In this document: one piece after another, positions 16,913 to 24,699 of the stretch
Layout: the number at the start of each line of letters is the position of its first letter
Position numbering within the stretch: the first letter of the stretch is position 1
Assembly: GCF_030264295.1 (NCBI RefSeq)
Contig: NZ_CP127173.1
Location: 4,285,501-4,349,500 of the forward strand
Origin: Amycolatopsis nalaikhensis
Lineage (GTDB): Bacteria > Actinomycetota > Actinomycetes > Mycobacteriales > Pseudonocardiaceae
Direction: 5' to 3'
Length of the DNA: 64,000 bases
Translations under genes and position numbers: made by a program
Notes under the pieces: generated by a model
What the model saw: only the letters and a program-made list of their open reading frames with translations
Told to the model about the DNA's origin: nothing
Database searches by the model: none

Positions 16913-18709
16913 ATGAGCACCCCTGTGTTGACCGCGGTGGCCTGGCCCTACGCCAACGGCCCCCGCCACATCGGCCACGTGTCCGGATTCGGCGTCCCGT
17001 CCGACGTCTTCTCCCGCTACCAGCGAATGGCCGGCAACCGGGTGCTCATGGTGTCCGGCACCGACGAACACGGCACCCCGATCACCGTCCAGGCGGACAA
17101 GGAGAACTCGACCCCGCAGGAGACGGCGGACAAGTACACCCGCCAGATCGGCACCGACCTGCAGGGCCTCGGCCTCTCCTACGACCTGTTCACCCGGACC
17201 ACGACCGGCAACCACGCCGAGGTGACGCAGCAGATCTTCCTCGCGCTGCACCGCAACGGCTACGTCGTGCCCAAGACGACCCGGGGCGCGATCAGCCCGT
17301 CCACCGGCCGCACGCTGCCCGACCGCTACGTCGAGGGCACCTGCCCGATCTGCGGGTACGACGGCGCGCGCGGCGACCAGTGCGACAACTGCGGCAACCA
17401 GCTCGACGCCGCGGAGCTGATCAACCCGCGGTCGCGGATCAACGGCGAGACGCCGAAGTTCGTCGAGACCGAGCACTACTTCCTGGACCTCCCGGCGTTC
17501 ACCAAGACCCTGGGTGACTGGCTGGGCACCAAGACCGACTGGCGCCCGAACGTCCTGAACTTCACCAAGAACCTGATCGACGACATGCGGCCCCGGCCGA
17601 TCACGCGCGACCTCGACTGGGGCGTCAAGATCCCCCTCGACGGCTGGCGCGACCAGCCGCTGAAGCGGTTCTACGTCTGGTTCGACGCGGTGATCGGGTA
17701 CTTCTCGGCCAGCGTCGAGTGGGCCCGCCGCTCCGGCAACCCGGACGCGTGGCAGGAGTGGTGGAACAACGCCGACGCGCGGTCCTACTACTTCATGGGC
17801 AAGGACAACATCACCTTCCACGCCCAGATCTGGCCTGCCCTACTGTTCGGGCACAACGGCGAGGGCGACAAGGGCGGCGAGCCGGGCAAGTACGGGAAGC
17901 TGCACCTGCCGGACGAGATCGTCTCCAGCGAGTTCCTCACCATGAGCGGCTCGAAGTTCTCGACCTCGCGCGGGCGCGTCATCTACGTCGAGGACTTCCT
18001 GCGCGACTTCGGCCCGGACACGCTGCGGTACTTCATCACCGTCGCCGGCCCGGAGACCCAGGACACCGACTTCACCTGGGACGAGTTCGTCCGCCGGACC
18101 AACTTCGAGCTGGCCAACGAGTGGGGCAACCTGGTCAACCGGTCCATCTCGATGGCGCACAAGAACGTCGGCGCCATCCCGCGCCCGGAGGCCCCGACAG
18201 CGGCCGACGAAGAGCTGAAGGCGTTGTCGCGCAAGGCGTTCGACACCGCGGGCGCGCACCTGGCCCGGTCCCGGTTCAAGCTGGCGGCGAGCGAGGCGAT
18301 GAAGGTCGTCACCGCGGCGAACAAGTACATCTCCGACCAGGAGCCGTGGAAGCTCAAGGACGACCCGGCGCGTCGTGACACCGTGCTGCACACCGCGCTG
18401 CAGGTGGTCAGCGACGCCAACACGCTGCTGACGCCGTTCCTGCCGCACTCGGCGCAGAAGGTGCACGAGGCCCTCGGCGGCACCGGCGTCTGGGCCGCCC
18501 AGCCGGAGCTCAAGGAGGTCGACGACCTCGACATCGCCGGCCGGGTCAACCCGATCCTGACCGGTGACTACGCGGCCGAGCAGGCGAAGTGGGAGTCGAA
18601 GCCGATCGAGGTCGGGCGGCCGCTGTCCAAGCCGTCGCCGCTGTTCACCAAGCTCGACCCGGCGCTGGGCGAGACCGGTCCGGAGTGGGCGCCGATCATC
18701 AAGGAGTAA
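16913..18709 (+). CDS. metG: Methionyl-tRNA synthetase
   Basis: 598 residues. Class I synthetase: HIGH-type motif HIGH at residues 19-22 (NGPRHIGHVSG) and the KMSKS-type loop SGSKFSTS near residue 345. The zinc knuckle CPIC...CDNC is near 144-160, and the anticodon-binding helical domain is C-terminal. It charges tRNA-Met in the cytoplasm. The C-terminal tRNA-binding (EMAP) domain found in some bacteria is absent, as in other actinobacteria. The upstream gap is short and shows TAGGCTAATAAGG just before ATG, so a leaderless or short-leader transcript is possible. tatD follows after 9 bases. Confidence 0.97.
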   Translation: MSTPVLTAVAWPYANGPRHIGHVSGFGVPSDVFSRYQRMAGNRVLMVSGTDEHGTPITVQADKENSTPQETADKYTRQIGTDLQGLGLSYDLFTRTTTGNHAEVTQQIFLALHRNGYVVPKTTRGAISPSTGRTLPDRYVEGTCPICGYDGARGDQCDNCGNQLDAAELINPRSRINGETPKFVETEHYFLDLPAFTKTLGDWLGTKTDWRPNVLNFTKNLIDDMRPRPITRDLDWGVKIPLDGWRDQPLKRFYVWFDAVIGYFSASVEWARRSGNPDAWQEWWNNADARSYYFMGKDNITFHAQIWPALLFGHNGEGDKGGEPGKYGKLHLPDEIVSSEFLTMSGSKFSTSRGRVIYVEDFLRDFGPDTLRYFITVAGPETQDTDFTWDEFVRRTNFELANEWGNLVNRSISMAHKNVGAIPRPEAPTAADEELKALSRKAFDTAGAHLARSRFKLAASEAMKVVTAANKYISDQEPWKLKDDPARRDTVLHTALQVVSDANTLLTPFLPHSAQKVHEALGGTGVWAAQPELKEVDDLDIAGRVNPILTGDYAAEQAKWESKPIEVGRPLSKPSPLFTKLDPALGETGPEWAPIIKE

Positions 18710-18718
18710 GAGGTACGC

Positions 18719-19555
18719 ATGGGTGACGAGAAGCGCGAACTGCCGCCGGTCCCGGACCGGCTCCCGGTGGCGGTGGTGGACGCGCACACCCACCTCGACG
18801 CGTGCGGCGCGGTCACCGCGGCCGATGTCACGGCCATGGTCGACCGCGCCGAGCGCGCCGGCGTCGCCCGCGTCGTCACGGTCGCCGACGACCTCGCCGC
18901 CGCCCGCTGGGCCGCCGAGGCGGCGACCTGGGACCCCCGGGTGTTCGCCGCGGTCGCGATCCACCCGACCCGGACCAAGGAGTTCGGCGAGGCCGAGAAG
19001 TCCGAAGTGGAGCGCCTGGCCGGACAGGACCGCGTGGTCGCGGTCGGCGAGACCGGCCTCGACTACTACTGGGACTACTCGCCGCACGACGCCCAGCAGG
19101 AGGCGTTCCGCTGGCACATCGACCTCGCCAAGCGGCTGGACAAGCCGCTGATGATCCACGACCGCGAGGCCCACGACGACGTGTTGCGCATCCTGGCCGA
19201 AGAGGGTGCGCCGAATGCCGTAATTTTCCATTGTTTTTCCGGCGGCGCGGAAATGGCCCGCAAGTGCGTCGACGCGGGATACGTCCTTTCCTTCGCGGGA
19301 ACGGTGACGTTCAAGAACGCGAAGGGCCTCCACGAGGCGGCGCGGCTCTGCCCGGCCGGGCAGTACCTCGTCGAGACCGACGCGCCGTTTCTGACCCCCC
19401 ACCCGTTCCGTGGGCGGCCGAACGAGCCGTTCGGCGCCGCGTACACCGTCCGTCACCTCGCGGCGCTCAGGGGCGAAGCCGTCCACGAAGTCGCCGAATC
19501 GGTCCGGACCACTGCCGAGCGCGTGTACCGACTCCCCAGTGTCACAACGGGTTGA
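18719..19555 (+). CDS. TatD-family metal-dependent hydrolase
   Basis: 278 residues. TIM-barrel metal site residues are present: HTH at 23-25, Glu of VAVGETGLDYYW near 110, His of MIHDRE and FHCFSG, and Asp of LVETDAPF near 220. The family are 3'-5' exonucleases or D-aminoacyl-tRNA deacylase-like hydrolases; the actual substrate cannot be told from sequence. Placement just after metG and before rpf and rsmA is the conserved actinobacterial order. Confidence 0.93.
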   Translation: MGDEKRELPPVPDRLPVAVVDAHTHLDACGAVTAADVTAMVDRAERAGVARVVTVADDLAAARWAAEAATWDPRVFAAVAIHPTRTKEFGEAEKSEVERLAGQDRVVAVGETGLDYYWDYSPHDAQQEAFRWHIDLAKRLDKPLMIHDREAHDDVLRILAEEGAPNAVIFHCFSGGAEMARKCVDAGYVLSFAGTVTFKNAKGLHEAARLCPAGQYLVETDAPFLTPHPFRGRPNEPFGAAYTVRHLAALRGEAVHEVAESVRTTAERVYRLPSVTTG

Positions 19556-19764
19556 ACGCATTGCGACATCAGGGTTCCCGGCTCGTCCACCTGATGGAGT
19601 GACCCAGATCACGACACTCCGGGGGGTGTTTGCGCAACCCGCCGCGACCCGTTACTGTCCCGTGATCGTGCCGCTCGGTACTGCGCACTGCAGTTGCCGA
19701 TCGTCACGCCCAGTCGTAGAGACGGCGCCCCCGACCGTCGTCTCGTGAAAGGGAACGATCCCCG

Positions 19765-21189
19765 GTGACAGGTAGCAGACAGGCTGGAGCGCGCTCCGCG
19801 GCCGTACTCGATCGCGAATTCGAGCACACCGCATACGGCCAGCTGGACTTCTCCGACGACCCGAACATCACGCAGCAGGACATCCTCGCCGCGCTCGGCC
19901 CCGACGCCGACGCGATGATGGCCGAGATCGACGTCGACGTCGACGAACTGATCCGCCTCATCAACGCCGAGACGACCTACCTCCCGCCGCTGGTCATCCC
20001 GACCGTGGCCGAGGAGGACCGGACGGCTTCCCCGCAGGCGCGCCGCGCCGCGCTGGACGAAGGCCTCCGCGAGACCACCAAGATCTGGAAGCGCCGGTTC
20101 CTCAAGGGCGCCGTCCTCAGCGTGATGATCAGCGTCGCCGGCGGCGGCGCGGCCGCGCTGGCGATGAACAAGAGCATCACCGTCGACGTCGACGGCCAGC
20201 AGCAGACCGTGCACACGTTCGGCGACACCGTCGGCGAGGTGCTCGAGGACGCGGGCCTGTCCGTCGGCGCGCACGACTCGCTCTCGCCCTCCCCGCAGGC
20301 CGAGGTCGGCGACGGCGGCGTCATCAAGCTCGAGCGCGGCCGCCAGCTGAAGATGATCGTCGACGGCTCGGAGCACACCTCCTGGGTCCGCGCGACGCAC
20401 CTGGGCGACGCCCTGTCCCAGCTCGGCATGGCCGGCGTGGACAAGCCCGGCACGTGGATGTCGATGCCGAAGGACGGCGAGCTGCCCCTGGAGGGCGCCA
20501 CCGTCGAGATCAAGACCCTGAAAAACATCACGCTGTACGACGGCGCCAACGCACCGAAGAAGGTGCAGACGACGGCGGTCACCACGAAGGAGTTCCTGGG
20601 CGAGTACAAGCTCACCCTGGGCCCGGAGGACCAGGCCGAGGGTGGTCTGGACGTCAAGCTGACCGACGGCGCCGAGGTGCACATCAGTCGCACCGGCGTC
20701 TCGACGGTCGTCCAGAAGGAGACCATCGACCCGCCCGAGCAGCGCGTCGACGACCCGGACCTGGAAAAGGGCAAGACCAGCGTCGAGGACCCCGGCACGC
20801 CCGGCGAGAAGATGGTGACCTACAAGGTCACGCAGAAGAACGGCAAAGAGGTCTCGCGGGAGAGCATCTCCGAGCAGATCATCACGCCGGCCAAGCCGAA
20901 GATCATCCACGTCGGCACGAAGAAGCCGGCGGACCCGCCGATCGGCGACGCGTCCGCGTGGGACCGCATCGCGCAGTGCGAGTCGGGCGGCAACTGGTCG
21001 ATCAACAGCGGCAACGGCTACTACGGCGGCCTCCAGTTCGACAAGCGCACGTGGGACGCCTACGGCGGCGACGCGTACGCGGCCTACCCGAACCAGGCGA
21101 GCAAGGCCCAGCAGATCGCGATCGCCGAGAAGGTCCGCGACGCGCGTGGCGGCTACAGCGCCTGGCCGGTTTGCGGCAAGAAGGCCTGA
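19765..21189 (+). CDS. rpf: Resuscitation-promoting factor with DUF348 and G5 domains
   Basis: 474 residues; GTG start at 19765 after GAAAGGGA. An acidic cytoplasmic N-terminal part (about 1-108) precedes one membrane segment (FLKGAVLSVMISVAGGGAAALAMN, about 110-134). Three DUF348 repeats follow (about 137-300), then a G5 domain with VTYKVTQKNGKEVSRE (about 305-380). The C-terminal lysozyme-like Rpf domain (about 395-474) contains the catalytic Glu in AQCESGGNWSINSGNGYYGGLQF. Rpf proteins cleave peptidoglycan and promote growth from dormancy. It resembles RpfB, whose gene also precedes ksgA. The N-terminal cytoplasmic extension is longer than in mycobacterial RpfB. I saw no riboswitch in the 209-base upstream gap. 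Confidence 0.93.
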   Translation: MTGSRQAGARSAAVLDREFEHTAYGQLDFSDDPNITQQDILAALGPDADAMMAEIDVDVDELIRLINAETTYLPPLVIPTVAEEDRTASPQARRAALDEGLRETTKIWKRRFLKGAVLSVMISVAGGGAAALAMNKSITVDVDGQQQTVHTFGDTVGEVLEDAGLSVGAHDSLSPSPQAEVGDGGVIKLERGRQLKMIVDGSEHTSWVRATHLGDALSQLGMAGVDKPGTWMSMPKDGELPLEGATVEIKTLKNITLYDGANAPKKVQTTAVTTKEFLGEYKLTLGPEDQAEGGLDVKLTDGAEVHISRTGVSTVVQKETIDPPEQRVDDPDLEKGKTSVEDPGTPGEKMVTYKVTQKNGKEVSRESISEQIITPAKPKIIHVGTKKPADPPIGDASAWDRIAQCESGGNWSINSGNGYYGGLQFDKRTWDAYGGDAYAAYPNQASKAQQIAIAEKVRDARGGYSAWPVCGKKA

Positions 21190-21198
21190 CGTTTTCCG

Positions 21199-21233
21199 AA
21201 GCGGCCCTCACCTCGACGAGGTGGGGGCCGCTT
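21199..21233 (+). terminator. Hairpin after rpf
   Basis: Inverted repeat with arms of about 17 bases starting 10 bases after the rpf stop (AAGCGGCCCTCACCTCG / CGAGGTGGGGGCCGCTT, one G-T wobble). No U-run follows, as is common in actinobacteria. Confidence 0.7.
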
Positions 21234-21250
21234 CGCGTGTGTGGTCGCCC

Positions 21251-21298
21251 TGTCGTGAGTGTTTAGGGCGGTTCTAACCGCCCTAAACACTCACGACA
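21251..21298. repeat. 48-base palindrome, dispersed family 1, copy 1
   Basis: Perfect inverted repeat with 23-base arms and a 2-base centre, core TTAGGGCGGTT-CT-AACCGCCCTAA. The same element lies at 36360-36405. It sits downstream of rpf, past its hairpin, so it may act as a second terminator or be a small mobile palindrome. Confidence 0.9.
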
Positions 21299-21346
21299 GC
21301 TTGCACCGAGCGGGGCTGGGCGGAGCACGCTGGGTAAGCTCGTCCG

Positions 21347-22186
21347 GTGGTTGAACTGCTGGGCCCTGCCGAGATCCGCGGGCTGGCGGCCGAGCTCGAC
21401 GTGCGGCCGACCAAGAAGCTCGGGCAGAACTTCGTGCACGACCCGAACACCGTGCGGCGGATCGTCGAGCTGGCCGGGGTCGGGCCGGACGACGTCGTCC
21501 TCGAGGTCGGGCCCGGGCTCGGGTCGCTGACCCTCGGCCTGCTCGCCACCGGTGCCCGCGTGGTCGCCGTCGAAATCGACCCCAAGCTCGCCGATCGTCT
21601 GCCGAAGACCGTCGCCGAGCGGGGGCCCGAGGCCGCGGACCGGCTCACCGTCGTCGGGGCCGACGCGCTGCGCGTCGCCAACGCCGATCTGCCCGGCTCG
21701 CCGACCTCGCTCGTCGCCAACCTGCCCTACAACGTCGCCGTGCCGGTTGTGCTGCACCTGCTCGCCGAGGTGCCGTCCCTGAAGTCCGGGTTGGTCATGG
21801 TGCAGACCGAGGTCGCCGACCGGATGGCGGCCGGCCCCGGCAGCCGGATCTACGGCGTGCCCAGCGTCAAGCTCGCCTACTACGGCCCGGCGCGGAAGGT
21901 CGCGCCGGTGCCGCGCTCGGTGTTCTGGCCGGTGCCGAACGTCGACTCCGCGCTCGTCGCCTTCGAACGCGGCGACGCTCCGGCGTCCGATGACCGCGAC
22001 CGGCTCTTCAAGCTCGTCGACGCCGCCTTCTCACAACGCAGGAAGACTCTCCGCGCCGCGCTCGCGGGCTGGGCCGGCTCGGCCGAACGCGCCGGTGAGC
22101 TGCTGACCGCCGCCGGGATCGATCCGAAGACCCGTGGTGAGCAGCTCGACGTCCACGACTTCGCCCGGATCGCCGCCGCGGGATGA
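21347..22186 (+). CDS. rsmA: 16S rRNA dimethyladenosine transferase
   Basis: 279 residues from GTG 21347. Motifs of RsmA (KsgA) are in order: KKLGQNFVHDPNTVRRIVE, the SAM-binding EVGPGLGSLTLGLL, EIDPKLADRLP, and the catalytic NLPYNVAVP. The C-terminal helical domain ends in LDVHDFARIAAAG. It dimethylates two adjacent adenines in helix 45 of 16S rRNA during 30S maturation. The rpf-rsmA order is conserved across actinobacteria. Confidence 0.95.
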   Translation: MVELLGPAEIRGLAAELDVRPTKKLGQNFVHDPNTVRRIVELAGVGPDDVVLEVGPGLGSLTLGLLATGARVVAVEIDPKLADRLPKTVAERGPEAADRLTVVGADALRVANADLPGSPTSLVANLPYNVAVPVVLHLLAEVPSLKSGLVMVQTEVADRMAAGPGSRIYGVPSVKLAYYGPARKVAPVPRSVFWPVPNVDSALVAFERGDAPASDDRDRLFKLVDAAFSQRRKTLRAALAGWAGSAERAGELLTAAGIDPKTRGEQLDVHDFARIAAAG

Positions 22187-22313
22187 ATCCACAGTGGAAG
22201 GGGGTGAAAATACGCCCTCTTCCCGGGTGATCCCGCCATTCGGACACCTCCACTCGTGTGATCTGGGCCAACGAGCTTGCTTTCGGTCCGCGGGATCGGT
22301 CAGACTCAGTACG

Positions 22314-22400
22314 TCCATCCCGAGCGACTGAGAGACCTGGCTCGCCGAAGTCGCAGCAACCACCCTCCACAGGGCAGGTGCTACCGCCAGGACCGATGGA
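22314..22400 (+). ncRNA. SAM riboswitch (S-box type)
   Basis: The leader of the MetN-like gene contains the S-box core: GAGCGACTGAGAGACCTGG followed by GCAGCAACC, then GTGCTACCGCC. It is closed by a basal helix CCATC (22315-22319) with GATGG (22395-22399). This matches the actinobacterial SAM-I class and fits a methionine-related ABC gene downstream. It would lower expression when S-adenosylmethionine is plentiful. Confidence 0.85.
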
Positions 22401-22411
22401 GGCCGTTTTCG

Positions 22412-22504
22412 ATGAAGAGGGTAGCCCGCCCCCTGCTGCTGACCAAGCGTCGTGTTGTCGACGAAGGCCGCCGCTCCGTGACCGCATGTCGTCGCTCCCG
22501 CTGA
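22412..22504 (+). CDS. Putative 30-residue leader peptide
   Basis: ATG 22412, preceded by GGAGG at 22398-22402 (a spacing of 9 bases). It encodes MKRVARPLLLTKRR followed by VVDEGRRSVTACRRSR. It lies in the expression platform between the SAM aptamer and the MetN-like gene. The LLTKRRxVD...A-C-R pattern resembles short actinobacterial leader peptides found before sulphur-metabolism genes, where ribosome stalling at a late Cys codon would sense cysteine. Coding status is inferred from the ribosome site, position and pattern; it has not been tested. Confidence 0.5.
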   Translation: MKRVARPLLLTKRRVVDEGRRSVTACRRSR

Positions 22505-22609
22505 GCTGACGAGCCGGTCCACCTCTTCTTCCTGCACCGTCCATTGAGGACGGATTTCGCTAGCGGCCGGGTGCTGCGCCGTGCGTGCACCCCGTTTTCT
22601 GGAGCCTTC

Positions 22610-23620
22610 GTGATCACCGTCGAAAACCTGTCCAAAACCTTTGCCCTCAACGGAAATCCGGTCGTCGCCCTGCGCGACGTGAGTGTCGACGTCCAGGCCG
22701 GCTCGCTGTTCGGCGTGGTCGGTCCCGCCGGGTCCGGCAAGTCCGTCCTCGCCCGCTGCATCGCGCTGCAGGAGCGGCCCGACCGCGGTGTCGTCCGGCT
22801 CGACGGCCTCAACACCGGCACCCTCGACGGCCGCCGCCTCCGCGAGATCCGCCGTCAGCTCGGTGTCGTTTCGACGAAACCGGAGCTGATCGCCGAGCGC
22901 ACGATCGCCGGCAACATCGCGTCCCCGCTGGAGCAGCTCGGCGTCGACGGCCCGCAGCGCCGCAGCCGCGTCGGTTCCCTGCTCGACCTCGTCGGCCTGA
23001 CGCAGCGCGCCGCGCAGCGGCCCGGCGAACTGTCCGCCGGTCAGCTCCGCCGCGTCGCGGTCGCCAAGGCGCTGGCCGCTGCCCCCGCGGTGCTGCTCGC
23101 CGACGACCCGACCGCCGGGATCGACCCGGAGGAGGCCGGCGCGGTGCTGACCGTGCTCGACCGCGCCCGCTCCGAGCTGGGCACCACGGTCGTCGTCACG
23201 ACGCCGGACGCCGGCGTGGTCCGCCGGGTCTGCGACGACATCGCGGTGCTCGAGGACGGCACGGTCGTCGAGCGCGGCACGGTGCTCGACCTGATCTCCG
23301 ACCCGGCCAGCCGCACCGCGCAGGCGCTGCTGCCCGCCATCGAGACCACCCGCGCCCAGACCGCCCGCTACGACCGCTCGGCCGACGTCGTGCTGGTCGG
23401 CTTCGCGTCGGTCGGCGCGCTGCTGCCCGAGGCCGCGGGCCGCTTCGACGTCGAGTTCGCCACCATCGGCGGCGGCCTGACCCGGATCGGCGACACCCCG
23501 GTCGGCCGGTTCCGCCTCGGCGTCCGCGGCGAGCGCGCCGACGCGGCCCTGGCGTGGGTCGCCGAGCGCGGCGGTCACGTCACGCACACCGCGCGTGGCC
23601 CGCAGGGCGTCGCGGCCTGA
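22610..23620 (+). CDS. MetN-like methionine ABC transporter ATPase
   Basis: 336 residues from GTG 22610 with GGAG just upstream; a longer frame upstream lacks support. Walker A GPAGSGKSVLARC, signature LSAGQLRRVAVAKAL and Walker B VLLADDPTAGIDP are present. The C-terminal ~90 residues (VLVGFASVGALLPEAAGRFDVEFATIGGGLTRIG) look like the NIL domain that lets MetN sense methionine. Two oddities: the catalytic Glu after Walker B is Asp (ADDP instead of xDEP), and no MetI permease or MetQ binding protein gene is nearby. The SAM riboswitch supports a sulphur/methionine role. It may serve remote partners or be a diverged regulator. Confidence 0.85.
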   Translation: MITVENLSKTFALNGNPVVALRDVSVDVQAGSLFGVVGPAGSGKSVLARCIALQERPDRGVVRLDGLNTGTLDGRRLREIRRQLGVVSTKPELIAERTIAGNIASPLEQLGVDGPQRRSRVGSLLDLVGLTQRAAQRPGELSAGQLRRVAVAKALAAAPAVLLADDPTAGIDPEEAGAVLTVLDRARSELGTTVVVTTPDAGVVRRVCDDIAVLEDGTVVERGTVLDLISDPASRTAQALLPAIETTRAQTARYDRSADVVLVGFASVGALLPEAAGRFDVEFATIGGGLTRIGDTPVGRFRLGVRGERADAALAWVAERGGHVTHTARGPQGVAA

Positions 23621-23632
23621 CCCGGACCCAAG

Positions 23633-23709
23633 CGCCCCAAGGCGGCCTTGGTTGCGTCTGACGCACCGAAGGCCGCCTTGGTTGCGTCAGACGCACCGAA
23701 GGCCACATT
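23633..23709. repeat. Dispersed repeat family 2, copy 1, split by an IS
   Basis: Array of short GC-rich inverted units (CCAAGGCGGCCTTGG, then TTGCGTCTGACGCA and variants) ending in GGCCACATT. The distal end (ATTGGGGCG) is found on the far side of the insertion sequence at 24665-24673. An uninterrupted copy is at 52633-52714. Confidence 0.85.
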
Positions 23710-24664
23710 GAGGTTTTCTCAGTAGTGGGTGCGCGTGCCTTGAGATGTGGGCGTGGGGCCCCTGGTAGGACTGGATTTGCGAAGATCAAGTCCGAGGTTC
23801 CAGAGGCCCCACGTGATCGATTATGGTGCCACGCTCGATGTGGCGCGCGAGCTGGTCTGGTTCGTCTCCGATGTGTTGCGCACCGAACGCCGGCGTCGTG
23901 GCACACGCCGGGGCCGGCGGGCCCTGACCCCGTACCGGCAGGCGGTGCTGGTGCTGCGGTGGTTCCGCGACGCCACCCCGATCCACCGCCTGGCCACCGA
24001 CCACCGGATCAGCGTGGCTACCGCCTATCGCTACCTGCACGAAGCGATCACCGCCCTGGCCGCCCACGCCCCGGACCTGCACCAGGTCCTGCGCGAACGC
24101 CGCGCCGCCGGCGACACCCACGTCATCCTCGACGGCACGCTGATCCCCTGTGACCGGGTCGCGGCGACCACGATCAAAACCAAAGGCCGCAATCGGGGGG
24201 CCACGGTGCATCTGTGGTACTCCGGCAAGCACCGCGCCTTCGGCGGCAACATCCAGTTCCTGGCCACCCCCGACGGGTTCCCGCTGTGGGTCTCGGCGGT
24301 GCTGCCCGGCTCCCGCAACGACCTCTCCGCCGCCCGCGACCTGGACATCGTCGGCGCCCTGACCGCCGCCGCCGGGCAGGGCCTGCCGACCCTGGCCGAC
24401 AAGGCCTACCACTCAGCCGGTATCGGCATCCACACCCCGATCAAGAAAGCCGCAGGTCAACCACCTTTAGGCCCTCGTCAGCGGGTCTACAACCTGCTGC
24501 AATCACGAGCACGAGCCCTCGGCGAACGCGCCATCGCCCTGCTCAAAACCCGCTGGCGCGCACTCCACCACATCAGCCTCTGCCCCCACCGCATCGGCCA
24601 CATCGTCCAAGCAGCACTCGTCCTCACCCACCACGAACACCACGGACGCTACTGAGAAAACCTC
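23710..24664 (+). mobile_element. IS5-family insertion sequence (ISL2-like), 955 bp
   Basis: Perfect 16-base terminal inverted repeats GAGGTTTTCTCAGTAG / CTACTGAGAAAACCTC enclose one transposase gene. It is flanked by ATT direct repeats (23707-23709 and 24665-24667), a 3-base ANT duplication as in the ISL2 group. A reading of 23711-24663 with a 5-base CATTG duplication is equally consistent with the bases. Comparison with the intact repeat at 52633-52714 shows the empty site and confirms the boundaries. No decay is visible, so transposition was recent or the element is still active. Confidence 0.93.
23813..24655 (+). CDS. IS5-type DDE transposase
   Basis: 280 residues from GTG 23813. An N-terminal helix-turn-helix (YRQAVLVLRWFRDATPIHRLATDHRISVATAYRYLHEAI) precedes a DDE domain: first Asp in HVILDGTLIPCDR, second in GSRNDLSAARDL, Glu in LGERAIALLKTRW. 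This fits the DDE_Tnp_4 family. The frame is intact and ends 9 bases inside the right inverted repeat boundary. It catalyses cut and paste of the surrounding element. Confidence 0.93.
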   Translation: MIDYGATLDVARELVWFVSDVLRTERRRRGTRRGRRALTPYRQAVLVLRWFRDATPIHRLATDHRISVATAYRYLHEAITALAAHAPDLHQVLRERRAAGDTHVILDGTLIPCDRVAATTIKTKGRNRGATVHLWYSGKHRAFGGNIQFLATPDGFPLWVSAVLPGSRNDLSAARDLDIVGALTAAAGQGLPTLADKAYHSAGIGIHTPIKKAAGQPPLGPRQRVYNLLQSRARALGERAIALLKTRWRALHHISLCPHRIGHIVQAALVLTHHEHHGRY

Positions 24665-24699
24665 ATTGGGGCGTTTTCGCGGGCACGTAGGCTGGTCGG

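Larger units (their letters stand above)
22187..22609 (+). promoter_or_regulatory. Long leader of the MetN-like gene
   Basis: 423 bases without a large gene. They hold, in order, a presumed promoter region (22200-22310, no convincing -35/-10 pair seen), the SAM riboswitch and the leader ORF. About 100 further bases to the GTG start include the short hairpin GTCCATTGAGGAC (22539-22551). Confidence 0.6.

Noticed and set aside
19556..19764. Possible c-di-AMP (ydaO) riboswitch upstream of rpf
   Set aside because: Such elements precede rpf genes in some actinobacteria, but I could not find the conserved core or helices here.
21251..21298. CRISPR repeat
   Set aside because: Single isolated palindromes far apart, with no spacers and no cas genes in the window.
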